Positions 1 through 8,212 of a stretch of 64,000 nucleotides of DNA are shown here, in pieces. Numbering within the stretch: the first letter of the stretch is position 1; each line of letters begins with the position of its first letter. The notes beneath the pieces are model-generated. The model did no database searches and was not told where the DNA came from. It saw only the letters and a program-made list of their open reading frames with translations. Position numbers and translations under genes: made by a program. Source of the stretch: Acidobacteriota bacterium (GTDB taxonomy: Bacteria; Acidobacteriota; Blastocatellia; Pyrinomonadales; Pyrinomonadaceae); contig JAHBSI010000002.1 of the NCBI GenBank assembly GCA_019639195.1, positions 1 through 64,000 on the forward strand. The letters run 5' to 3'.

Positions 1-1
1 C

Positions 2-829
2 AAGAAGCTGTTCAAATGGATCGTCGCTGTCATTGCGGTGATTGTTGCTGTCATTACAATAATTGCGGCTCCAGCTACGATTGCAGGAATCTTAGCCGCT
101 ATAAGTGCGACTGCCTCCGCGGGATCTTCGGTTATGGGTGCGCTCGGTTACTCCACGGCCGCAAAGATTTTGGGGTGGATAGCACTCGGTACCGGAATAG
201 GCGCGGGAATCGCGACGATAGCGGCGGGGCCAAAAATAGATGATTCCCTAATTTTGCATATCGCGAGTACAGAGGAAAATACATCCACGATATCGTGGTG
301 GCAAATTGCACTGGCCGGTGTTAGTGCGGCAGGCTCAATCGCGAATAGTTTTGCAAGCGGCCCAAAAAAGAAAAAACAAACCGCCGAACAACGACAAGCG
401 AGCATAATTCAGCGGACTATAGCAAGTGCTCTATGGCGCTTGAAAAATATGCCGGGATGTAAGGAGTTTATACAAGGCAGTTCTTCTCAGGATCCGGTCG
501 CAGTTTTAGAGGGCCTAAGAGACGACAAGAATGTATTTTTTGACAAGAGCATGGGATTAGACGCAAGCGCCCCAGTTGGACAAACTACGGATCTAGAAGG
601 AAATCCTAAAGCTGGTCAGGGAGTGAACTCCCGCATACATCTTGGGCGTAAATTTTTTGATGACTGGACGGTTGGAGGGTGGAAAGGGACTATGAACCTT
701 CCAAATACTCGAACTAACATCGTTTTGCACGAACTTAAGCATGCGGTTGACGTTGGCCATGCTCCTGGAGAAGCGAATAACTATTACTATAATGAGATCG
801 CCAAAAAATGCTTTGGAGTAACTCCATAA
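2..829 (+). CDS. RHS polymorphic toxin, C-terminal part with HExxH metallopeptidase tip (5' partial)
   Basis: The reading frame is open to the window edge, so only the C-terminus of a larger protein is present. It begins with a long hydrophobic Ala/Gly/Ile-rich stretch of several helices, as found just after the core of RHS toxins. A linker containing SWWQIALAGVSAAGS follows and then the variable tip. Near the C-terminus the sequence LHELKHAVDVGH holds a zinc-metallopeptidase HExxH motif. By family knowledge such tips are the toxic domain released from the RHS shell. A lipoprotein gene follows at once and is the likely immunity partner. The linker DNA is duplicated about 1.27 kb downstream, in front of an orphan tip. 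Confidence 0.75.
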   Translation, partial: KKLFKWIVAVIAVIVAVITIIAAPATIAGILAAISATASAGSSVMGALGYSTAAKILGWIALGTGIGAGIATIAAGPKIDDSLILHIASTEENTSTISWWQIALAGVSAAGSIANSFASGPKKKKQTAEQRQASIIQRTIASALWRLKNMPGCKEFIQGSSSQDPVAVLEGLRDDKNVFFDKSMGLDASAPVGQTTDLEGNPKAGQGVNSRIHLGRKFFDDWTVGGWKGTMNLPNTRTNIVLHELKHAVDVGHAPGEANNYYYNEIAKKCFGVTP

Positions 830-911
830 GAATGATGGTCACTCGATTCGTAGCAGGTGTAAATGGCAAATTTCGTTTACCAACTTTTGATTTTTATCAT
901 GGAGCTGATTA

Positions 912-1463
912 ATGAGAAAGTATTCGTTTATGATTTATATCTTTGCGGCGCTGCTTGTGTTTGCCAATCATAGTTGTTCGAGTCAAAAAACAATACCCAA
1001 CTCTGATACGAATCAGGAGATGCCGTCGGAGGTTATTCTCGAAGTTGTTACCGAATCAAAGTACATGGTATATCCGCCCGGTAGTGTTATCAACATCAGA
1101 TTATTTAGTTCTGGGCGAGCTGAATATGATTACTATCCAGAACAAACTTCCGGAGTACCCTTTAAGCTGGAAAGGAGAGAAGTTGAACTAGACAAAAATG
1201 AGCTTGACCGAGTTAAGACCTTAATTAGTGAATTAGGAGAAACGGTGTTAAAATCCGAGTATTCTCCAACCGTACCTATTCTAGATGCCTCAATTGTCAC
1301 GAAAGTGATTTTCTCTAAGAAAAAGGAGACAGAAATTGTGGTTCTTAAGGAGAACCATAGTAATTTGATACTGGAAAAAAAGAAGGGAATTTACCCCCAA
1401 CCGCTACTGAATTTACTGCTTTTTGTTCAGGATTTTGACCAGAAAGTGCTTGTTGCTGGATGA
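912..1463 (+). CDS. Lipoprotein, candidate immunity protein for the HELKH tip
   Basis: The 183-residue product starts with a short basic and hydrophobic signal ending in a lipobox-like NHSC, so it is probably anchored in a membrane facing the periplasm. No known domain is recognised in the mature part, which is rich in charged residues and beta-type segments. GGAG lies 8 bases before the ATG. It sits directly after a metallopeptidase toxin tip and before a displaced tip, the usual place for an immunity gene. An exported location would fit protection against a toxin acting in the periplasm. The function is inferred from position only. Confidence 0.6.
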   Translation: MRKYSFMIYIFAALLVFANHSCSSQKTIPNSDTNQEMPSEVILEVVTESKYMVYPPGSVINIRLFSSGRAEYDYYPEQTSGVPFKLERREVELDKNELDRVKTLISELGETVLKSEYSPTVPILDASIVTKVIFSKKKETEIVVLKENHSNLILEKKKGIYPQPLLNLLLFVQDFDQKVLVAG

Positions 1464-1552
1464 CTTAAAACGCCCCGCACAAGGCGCAAGTTTAGTGCGA
1501 ATATTCGTTTAAATGTTTCCTTTTCACAGCAAGCACTGAGGACATTACCTAG

Positions 1553-2080
1553 CATATATCATGGTGGCAAGTTGCACTGGCCGGTGTTAGTGCGGCAGGC
1601 TCAATCGCGAATAGTTTTGCTGGCCCAGGAAAGAAAAAGAATTTACATAAATCGACTCCGTGTGATGTACTAGCTAAAAATTCAGTGTTTACTGACTGGG
1701 CAAAAGGATTATGGAAGGCTGCTCGTGATTCAACCCCATGGCTTGAAACAGGCGGACTCTTTGGGCATGAAGAAGCTGTTGCCGGGACTAGTGTAACCGC
1801 AACCTATGACCGATTAAACAAACCTAAGAGCCTTCCATATTTTACTGGATGGATGATGGACACAAAGTCAGCGAATAGCCAAAGGAACATTCACTGGGAG
1901 TATTGGGTTCATACGCATCCAGTTAGCGGAGATACAAAGCCTAGTGGTATAGGTGGAGATCTTTCCATCACGAATATAGCAGAACTACCAGCGGTAATTA
2001 TCGGAGCGAAAGGTAAGTTTTCTATCTGGGGCGTCAACAATAAGTTTGTTTGTAATGGTTCCATAGGAAAAGTAGAGTAA
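1553..2080 (+). pseudogene. Orphan RHS tip with JAB/JAMM-like metalloprotease domain
   Basis: After a TAG stop at 1550-1552 the frame opens without a good start codon. It reads HISWWQVALAGVSAAGS, almost the same linker as in the RHS end at 290-355, and then a new tip. The tip has ETGGLFG followed by HTHP and a downstream S..D segment (HTHPVSGDTKPSGIGGD), the JAB/JAMM metal-binding signature with its upstream glutamate. This is the typical form of a toxin tip displaced from its core and kept downstream as a silent cassette. Translation would require recombination with the upstream core or a non-standard start. A lipoprotein gene follows after 22 bases. Confidence 0.7.
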
Positions 2081-2102
2081 ACAGGGTTTTTGGAGGAACG
2101 AG

Positions 2103-2756
2103 ATGGGATCAAGAAAGCTATTTTTGCCGATGTTTATTTTTTTGGTTGGCTGCACTAGTAGTGCTACTACGAATCAAAACACCACGCTTACTACTCCTGA
2201 CGGTTCCGTTTTAGTGAGCCATGAAACAAAAAATGAGCAGAAAAGTGACATCAATGTAGGTGCCATAGAGGAGATTCTGAAAAAAGATTCAAAAACTTTT
2301 GGGATAGAAAATCTTAAAGAAAAAGGAAATTCATCCGACTTTGAAATAAGAATTTGGTCAGATGACGTGACTCTCCTCCATTGTTTATTGATTTCCAATA
2401 AAGATGGGAAATGGAACGCGTCGATGTTTACAGGCGATATGATGCTTAATCGTCGGACTGGCTATCTTTATCTAAAGAAAACTAAATCATTGAAGAATTT
2501 ATCCCCAAAGTCTGGCTGGAAAGAGGTTAGTGATATTTTATTTAGTAACGGCATAACCTTTCCATTTTTGTATAAAATTGATGACGTTAACAAGCCGCCA
2601 GAACCAGATGAGGGTCTCGTCAAATTGGAATTTAGATCTGAAAAGCAATATGGTTTGGTCTTCTATCAAAAATTCAGTGACTCTGACAATGCAAAAAAAG
2701 TCATTAAACTTTTTAGACGGTTGCAAGATGAGTTTAGCATTGTCTTGGGTTGTTAG
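2103..2756 (+). CDS. Lipoprotein, candidate immunity protein for the JAB-like tip
   Basis: The 217-residue product has a signal sequence ending in the lipobox LVGC, so the mature protein should be a periplasm-facing lipoprotein. A strong GGAGG lies 7 bases before the ATG. The mature region is Lys/Asp/Ser-rich and is not recognised. Its position directly after an orphan JAB-like tip suggests an immunity role. It is AT-richer than the T4SS genes, as is common for toxin/immunity cargo. No enzymatic motif is visible. Confidence 0.6.
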   Translation: MGSRKLFLPMFIFLVGCTSSATTNQNTTLTTPDGSVLVSHETKNEQKSDINVGAIEEILKKDSKTFGIENLKEKGNSSDFEIRIWSDDVTLLHCLLISNKDGKWNASMFTGDMMLNRRTGYLYLKKTKSLKNLSPKSGWKEVSDILFSNGITFPFLYKIDDVNKPPEPDEGLVKLEFRSEKQYGLVFYQKFSDSDNAKKVIKLFRRLQDEFSIVLGC

Positions 2757-2785
2757 CCGTCTCTGTGTTACTAAAAATGCGATAA

Positions 2786-3277
2786 GTTTACTTCCCTGTA
2801 TGGGTAGGCTGGAGGGGCTTTTACTTCGCGGGCCAGGTTAGAGCAAGCGGAAAAGGGACTACGGTCACGATACAATATTCCAATGGCGGGGTGGAGACGA
2901 GAACTGGCGGCAGTAGAGCCTGGAGAAATAATAATCCAGGCAATATTGCCCAGGGATCCAGTCTTCCAGGCAACATAGGTAGTGCCGGTGGTTTTACCGT
3001 CTTTGGCAGCGAGGCCGTTGGACAAACGGCTGTCTCCGGAAATCTACGACGGTCAGCCTATCAATCATTAACACTTGATGGAGCGATAGAAAAATGGGCT
3101 CCCAAGAAAAATAATCCCACAGCGAAATATCAACGACTCGTACAAGACCAGACAGGTCTAAGCGGTCAAACAGTAATCAACACGCTGAATCAAGACCAAC
3201 TAGACTCAGTCGCGAATGCAATAAGAATGATGGAAGGTTGGAAACCCGGAACTGTGACATGTAGGAGCCCTAAGTAG
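2786..3277 (+). pseudogene. Orphan RHS tip, RNNNPGNI lytic-transglycosylase-like
   Basis: The frame opens after a stop at 2783-2785 and has no convincing start upstream of a GTG at 2891. It reads a short core-like lead-in, then ETRTGGSRAWRNNNPGNI. RNNNPGNI is characteristic of phage-type structural lytic transglycosylases and related peptidoglycan hydrolases, and also appears as an RHS toxin tip. The C-terminal half carries the helical SLDG...WAPKKNNP..Y segment common to that family. The stop codon overlaps the next gene by one base. It is probably a second displaced cassette that becomes active only when joined to an RHS core. Confidence 0.65.
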
Positions 3278-3804
3278 TGAGAGTTAGTATTAAGCTGATG
3301 ATCCTCTTTGCTGTAGCCACGGCATTCTGTTGCGCAACACAAAAAGCTCAGATAGAGAACATCCCGACGGCTACACCTGCTAATATTACGCCGAAAACGG
3401 GTAACGAAAATGTTCCGCAGACTGACGCGAATTCGGCACAGGATAATGGTTGGCTCTCCTATGAGCCGGCAGTCGTCGAGCTAAGGGGAAAACTCACTAC
3501 AAAGTGGTTCTACGGACCTCCAAATTTTGGTGAGAATCCAAAGACTGATGCAAAAGAAGAATTTTTCATTTTAATTCTCAGTAAAGCAATAAATGTCCGT
3601 GGAAATACTGATATCGAATCTGATTTTAATCGTATCTCCGTTGAGCATGTTCGAGAAATGGAGCTGGTCCTGAGTGTTCCTCACAAGAATATGATCGGCA
3701 AAAACGTCATCGTAAAAGGAACTCTTTTTCATGCGTTCACGGGTCACCATCATACTGATGTACTAATGAGCGTTCAATCGATCAGCCTTGCAGAGTCAGA
3801 TTGA
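3277..3804 (+). CDS. DUF4431-like lipoprotein, candidate immunity protein for the lytic tip
   Basis: Starts at a GTG that overlaps the stop of the preceding orphan tip. The signal sequence ends in AFCC, consistent with a lipobox. A Thr/Pro/Asn-rich linker follows, then a domain with VELRGKL near the start and GTLFHAFTGHHHTDVLM near the end. This pattern resembles DUF4431 proteins. The tight overlap and the periplasmic location fit an immunity role against a peptidoglycan-directed toxin. The assignment to DUF4431 is from memory of the motif; the immunity role is inferred from context. Confidence 0.6.
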   Translation: MRVSIKLMILFAVATAFCCATQKAQIENIPTATPANITPKTGNENVPQTDANSAQDNGWLSYEPAVVELRGKLTTKWFYGPPNFGENPKTDAKEEFFILILSKAINVRGNTDIESDFNRISVEHVREMELVLSVPHKNMIGKNVIVKGTLFHAFTGHHHTDVLMSVQSISLAESD

Positions 3805-3868
3805 GTTTTTCTAAGTCTATAGTGGGATGGTTAATCCGCTAGTACGAAAAGTTTTTGGGTTCGACCAG

Positions 3869-3883
3869 ACTGAGAATCTCAGT
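3869..3883. repeat. Short inverted repeat between convergent genes
   Basis: ACTGAG / CTCAGT with a three-base loop lies between the converging DUF4431-like gene and the leftward T4SS operon, and covers the stop codon of the latter. The following TTTG is too short a U tract for a confident terminator. It may be a weak bidirectional terminator. Confidence 0.25.
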
Positions 3884-4409
3884 TTGTACTTTTGAATCGA
3901 ATTCGACCCTGTTCCGTCAGCCCAAGGATGCCAAGTTGATCGGTCGTTGGAGTGCCGTATACATTCTTGAGTTGATCAAACTCTATGGCGGGACCTTTCC
4001 ATCTCCGGCATTGTTCAGGCGTTAATACATAAAACCATGATGGAGCCTGATCGCGAAGTTTGCCCGTGGGGATTGCCCAGATCGTTACATATTTGGCGTT
4101 GACGGCTGTATAGAGATAGTAGTAATTCCGGTGATTCAGCGTTCTGTTATCACTAGAAAGATTCCTTGCTTGTTTCTGGTCCCAGATAACACCTTCCATT
4201 TGCTTTAGATCTTTCGGGAAGGCTCCTCTTTTTTGATTGAACGTCAACAGATCGCGCATCATCCGATCCACCGCCTCAAAGGGGAGGTCTGCCCGGTTTT
4301 TTATTTCTGCTGCCCAAAGCGAATAGATATATATTCCGACCACCAGCAGGAGTGCCAGAGGCGTAAGGATAAGAGATATCCTGAGACGATTGATCATAAC
4401 GTGACTCAA
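3879..4409 (-). CDS. Small single-pass membrane protein at the end of the T4SS operon
   Basis: The 176-residue product has one N-terminal transmembrane helix (about residues 10-32) and a soluble domain with FNQKRGAFPKDLKQM and YYYLYT. A TM helix followed by a G.FP..L..L motif recalls pseudopilin-like proteins, but this is weak. The TTG at 4409 overlaps the stop of the coupling-protein gene by four bases; an ATG at 4397 is an alternative start. The overlap suggests translational coupling with the VirD4-like gene and a role in the conjugation machine. No specific family is recognised. Confidence 0.65.
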   Translation of the reverse strand: MSHVMINRLRISLILTPLALLLVVGIYIYSLWAAEIKNRADLPFEAVDRMMRDLLTFNQKRGAFPKDLKQMEGVIWDQKQARNLSSDNRTLNHRNYYYLYTAVNAKYVTIWAIPTGKLRDQAPSWFYVLTPEQCRRWKGPAIEFDQLKNVYGTPTTDQLGILGLTEQGRIRFKSTN

Positions 4410-6391
4410 AAGGAAGTTTGGGCAATGAGCATACGCGATTGATCTGCATACTTCGGAAAACGATCCCTCACGTCATCGACCAAGTCATCAAGGGCATTCT
4501 CCTCTCGAAATTCATCAAAGGTCTCGTCCGGATTCTGATCCTTTGCGATAATTTCAAGCAACTTTTCGTCACTAAGGACTTGTCCGACTGCCTGAGTTAC
4601 CAAGCCTCGCAGTTCGGCTTTGCGCGAGCCGTTTTTAGAGGTCGGTGTCGTATCTTTCAAATCAAACATTGGGTCAATGTCGCCGAGATTGATCGCACGA
4701 GGCTTGGTAAGAGGTTTTGCAATGTATGATTCCGTTAGGACTGCAAAAGGAAGATAGGATGCCCGGATAGGCGGTGCTGTATCGTTTACTATCAGAACTT
4801 CCTGATGAGCAGCGATCTGTCGTATCTCCGACGAAAGCATCAACGATCGCTTCTGTTCCGCATATCGGGTGTTATCGTTTTTCTTACCCGGGAAGTCCTG
4901 AAATGTCTTTGATAATATGGTCGTATCGCCAAGCTGTTTTGACGCGTATTCGGCCGTCACATCGTCAAGACCCGGTAAGAATATCTTGGTCATAACCGTG
5001 CCAAGAATTGCGTTTGCACGTTCACGCCCGTACTGGTCATATATTTGCGGAAGATCCTGATACCCGAGACCAAGCCCCACACCTCGCCCGCGTCCGATCC
5101 CGGATATTCTTTTTACTTCAGATACATTGAGCTGATAGGCTTCATCGATCAAAACGAAACAAGGATGTTTGGGGTCGTTAATGCCATCGAGCCTCATTTC
5201 CATGACGGCCTGACCCAGAAATGTCGCAATGAATTCCTTGTAGATATCCGAAGCTCCTTCGGAGATAACCAGATAGACCGCCGTCCCTGATCTTCTAAGG
5301 TCGGAAAAATCGATCAATCTGCAGCCCGCATTCTTTTCCTCGTCGGATGGAGTTGTCGTTACCATGCGTGCCGGTGCGAGCGTAAATGGACGGAGCTTGT
5401 TGTAGAGTCCGATCAGTATGGAGCCGCGGGTTTGCTGCGGGGCCTGGCGAAAGGCGAGATAGGCCTGTTTTGCGTAGAAGCTTGGCGAATTGCTCATCGC
5501 CTTCTCAAAGGCTCCATTATTGTCTTCGCCGAGTGAGAGCAAGAAATCGGCAGCAAATGCCGGAATCGCTTTCTCCCGATAGACTTCGGCGATATGCAAA
5601 AGAATCGCCGTTAAAGCGATCTGCTCAGCATCACCCCAAAATGGATCTGCGTTCGTTCGGCGACGGCTCTCGACACCGATCATCATTCCGGCAATCTGAC
5701 AGGCAAAAGCGGGATCATTGCGGCATTTGGGGATGAAATTCCATCGATCGCTTTTAGCCGGATCGTTAAGGTCAAGTCGCAATATGCGTCTTGCGGTGAG
5801 GCCAGTCTGTTCGCAAAGCTCGCCTTTAGGATCATATACTAAGCAGGAAGACCATCTGAGTATAGCCCGAAGCATTGAGATGAAAAATGTCTTTGACTTG
5901 CCCGATCCAGTCGGACCGAACATGACAAAATGCCGAAGCCACTGATTTTGAGGCAGGTAGATATCACGACCGCCGAATGCCCTTGCGATCGGCATTGCAT
6001 TGGATGGAATGGGAAGTCCGCGTATTTTGTTCATGAGGCCGCACCGGATCAAGTCCGAAGCTCGCGCCCATCTTGCCGAGCCGTGAGCCGTACTCATTCG
6101 TCTGATTCGGTAAGCCCAAAGCAGGGAATATGCGTCAAGAAGAGAGCCTGCCAAACACAAGAGTGCCATTGCCCAAAAGACGAGAGTGATCAATCCCGTT
6201 ACCCCCAGCAGCCAACCCGCCAGCAAACTTAGAAATGCTCCAACAATTCCAAGTGCGAAAAAGAACATGCCCCTTCCGACATCTGCCGTCCAGTGCCAGA
6301 ACGCCTGATATGCCGGAAGGTATTGTTCGTTCGCTTTACGCGGGATTCCGTAGGCCGCGTCAAATTTTTCGATTTGCTGACGATATAACAT
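4406..6391 (-). CDS. virD4: Type IV coupling protein, VirD4/TraG ATPase
   Basis: The 661-residue ATPase has two to three N-terminal transmembrane helices (about residues 41-95). The RecA-like domain carries Walker A GPTGSGKS at 159-166 and a Walker B FVLIDEA around residue 415. The segment CLVYDPKGEL is typical of TraG/VirD4. The family links the DNA-relaxase complex to the secretion channel and powers substrate transfer. It lies 3 bases after the preceding membrane-protein gene in a tight leftward operon. The C-terminal 80 residues are acidic and may form the substrate-binding extension. Its presence says the T4SS is conjugation-type or at least uses a coupling protein. Confidence 0.93.
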   Translation of the reverse strand: MLYRQQIEKFDAAYGIPRKANEQYLPAYQAFWHWTADVGRGMFFFALGIVGAFLSLLAGWLLGVTGLITLVFWAMALLCLAGSLLDAYSLLWAYRIRRMSTAHGSARWARASDLIRCGLMNKIRGLPIPSNAMPIARAFGGRDIYLPQNQWLRHFVMFGPTGSGKSKTFFISMLRAILRWSSCLVYDPKGELCEQTGLTARRILRLDLNDPAKSDRWNFIPKCRNDPAFACQIAGMMIGVESRRRTNADPFWGDAEQIALTAILLHIAEVYREKAIPAFAADFLLSLGEDNNGAFEKAMSNSPSFYAKQAYLAFRQAPQQTRGSILIGLYNKLRPFTLAPARMVTTTPSDEEKNAGCRLIDFSDLRRSGTAVYLVISEGASDIYKEFIATFLGQAVMEMRLDGINDPKHPCFVLIDEAYQLNVSEVKRISGIGRGRGVGLGLGYQDLPQIYDQYGRERANAILGTVMTKIFLPGLDDVTAEYASKQLGDTTILSKTFQDFPGKKNDNTRYAEQKRSLMLSSEIRQIAAHQEVLIVNDTAPPIRASYLPFAVLTESYIAKPLTKPRAINLGDIDPMFDLKDTTPTSKNGSRKAELRGLVTQAVGQVLSDEKLLEIIAKDQNPDETFDEFREENALDDLVDDVRDRFPKYADQSRMLIAQTSF

Positions 6392-6394
6392 TTA

Positions 6395-7132
6395 CTATTT
6401 GGTTTCTGGTTTAATGGACTTCAGCCATTCCCTTTGTTCCTTAAGTTCATTAGTTGATGAACCATCCAACTTAAGTTCGTCTATGTTCCATTGAGCGATC
6501 TCCCACCCTTGAGCCGCCAATTGTTCCGTTGTGCTAAACGGGGCCTGATCTGTAGTTCCTGTCGAACGAAAATACGTGAAAGAGTTTTGTCCGCCTGGAG
6601 GAAGCGGAAATCGGAAGAGCATTGTTGGACCGTATTTATCTTCAATAGGCACCGAGAGTATTTCAAACGAAAACGGTGAAGGCCGAAAACTGAAACGTAT
6701 AATGCTTGTTGGAGATCTAAACCCTTCGTTTTCGACTGAAATCTCAGGCGGAAGTAGTTTGCGGGAAACTATATCCGAAATAACTTCTCGCCCTGTTTGC
6801 GGAAATGTTTTGCTTTCGTAGTATTGGAAAAAAATAGCGATCGAAGCAGCTATTCCCAGTGCTGCCGATTCACGAAGCCTTTTGGCCGTTTCATATTTGG
6901 TGCCTGAAAAAATATCGGTAATCGTTCCGTCTAACTGTGACCGCTCGGTAATTGTCTGCCGGTCTGGCGCATCAATGAACTTTAATTGAGCATGACTGTC
7001 GGGACTGGACAGGAATCTTGCGACTATGTAGATAGCAACGATTCCGACGGCAAACAGAATCCCGGAGTATTCGCGGGCGATGCAAATGAATTGCATCAGG
7101 GGCTTTTCAAGAGTTTTCTTCAATCCTTCCAT
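6395..7132 (-). CDS. Membrane protein of unknown function in the T4SS operon
   Basis: The 245-residue product has one clear transmembrane helix (about residues 20-40), a second hydrophobic segment (AALGIAASIAIFF) near residue 95, and then a soluble C-terminal domain. I do not recognise a family. It is packed 6 bases after the AAA+ ATPase gene and 3 bases before the coupling-protein gene, so it is almost certainly co-translated with them. It could be an accessory inner-membrane subunit linking the ATPase and the coupling protein. Confidence 0.75.
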   Translation of the reverse strand: MEGLKKTLEKPLMQFICIAREYSGILFAVGIVAIYIVARFLSSPDSHAQLKFIDAPDRQTITERSQLDGTITDIFSGTKYETAKRLRESAALGIAASIAIFFQYYESKTFPQTGREVISDIVSRKLLPPEISVENEGFRSPTSIIRFSFRPSPFSFEILSVPIEDKYGPTMLFRFPLPPGGQNSFTYFRSTGTTDQAPFSTTEQLAAQGWEIAQWNIDELKLDGSSTNELKEQREWLKSIKPETK

Positions 7133-7138
7133 AGAACT

Positions 7139-8212
7139 TCAAGAGACAAGCTGCGGCCAGCGTGTTGCCCAATCAGGGTCACGGGATGCAAGCCAACCGT
7201 CCACGTCCGGATGAAACGAATTTGTCATCGCCAGCAAATAATCAAGCTGCAAAGACAAAAGTTCCTGAGCGGAGCCGTCTTTCACGAAATAACAAAAAAG
7301 ACGAGATAGGATTTGCGGATCTAGGTCTTCAACTGAATTGCGAATGAAAGCAGCGGTGATATCAATTGATTCCCGAAGACTGGGATGATCCTCCATACCG
7401 GCAATGCCGCGAACAGCATCCAGCAATTTGATAGAAAGAGCCAGCTGAGCGGATGACGCATGTCGATTTCTTGCGGATAATATTTCAAGCTCTTTTGTAA
7501 GATCAGGTGTTTCAAACCTTGTGAAAATATGTCGTGAAATAAACGGAGCGCTCAAGCGATGCCGCAGATCATTTGAGGTCGTAACAACTATCGGACGGCA
7601 TTTCCAATCAATGATCCCGACAAAGCCTTCTTCAAAACGCGGAATATGGATCACTCCACGTTCCAGAGGCATGAGCAACGCGTCCTCGATGCTTGGACCG
7701 AACTTGTCACTTTCATCCAAAAGAAGAACAGGAGGTGCTTCAGATGTTTTCGCCGCCGAAGCAGCAAGATCATAGGAGATGCCGACTTCGCCCAAAACGA
7801 GGAACTGCCTCTGCCATTTCATTCGCCGGGCTTTCTCAATATGCTTAACAGCTTCTTCCGAAGGCAGTGTTTTTGATATTGCAAGGTTTTCTTTCATCCA
7901 GACTTCCTGCTCCTCTTTGTCCCAGTCATAGAGGATCTCTTCCTGCTTGATACCGTCGCGCCCGGCAACGACACACATTGAAAGATTGCAGCATTCGGCA
8001 AGTGCTTCGGGAAAAGCCGTTTTTCCGCTTCCGCGAGTCCCGGAGATAAGCCACGCCCTGCCTGACTTGAGACTTTCGCAAAAATCGGAGAAAACACTTT
8101 CGTCCGGAATATAGCCGGTTCGTGAAATAAGGCGGTAAAGTTCGGATTCTCGTCCATTCAATACGATCTGTCGCGGATTGATCTGCGGTCGATTCGGATC
8201 ATGAGGGATCAT
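7139..8212 (-). CDS. MoxR-like AAA+ ATPase within the T4SS operon
   Basis: The 357-residue protein has Walker A GTRGSGKT (58-65), Walker B LLLDES (163-168) and a sensor-1-like TTSND (211-215), the order seen in MoxR/dynein-type AAA+ ATPases. The start overlaps the stop of the VirB10 gene by four bases, so translation is coupled. MoxR ATPases usually act as chaperones or remodellers of membrane complexes. It occupies the operon place where a VirB11 traffic ATPase would be expected, and no VirB11 is visible in the window, so it may serve in assembly or energising of the channel. That replacement is an inference. Confidence 0.85.
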   Translation of the reverse strand: MIPHDPNRPQINPRQIVLNGRESELYRLISRTGYIPDESVFSDFCESLKSGRAWLISGTRGSGKTAFPEALAECCNLSMCVVAGRDGIKQEEILYDWDKEEQEVWMKENLAISKTLPSEEAVKHIEKARRMKWQRQFLVLGEVGISYDLAASAAKTSEAPPVLLLDESDKFGPSIEDALLMPLERGVIHIPRFEEGFVGIIDWKCRPIVVTTSNDLRHRLSAPFISRHIFTRFETPDLTKELEILSARNRHASSAQLALSIKLLDAVRGIAGMEDHPSLRESIDITAAFIRNSVEDLDPQILSRLFCYFVKDGSAQELLSLQLDYLLAMTNSFHPDVDGWLASRDPDWATRWPQLVS

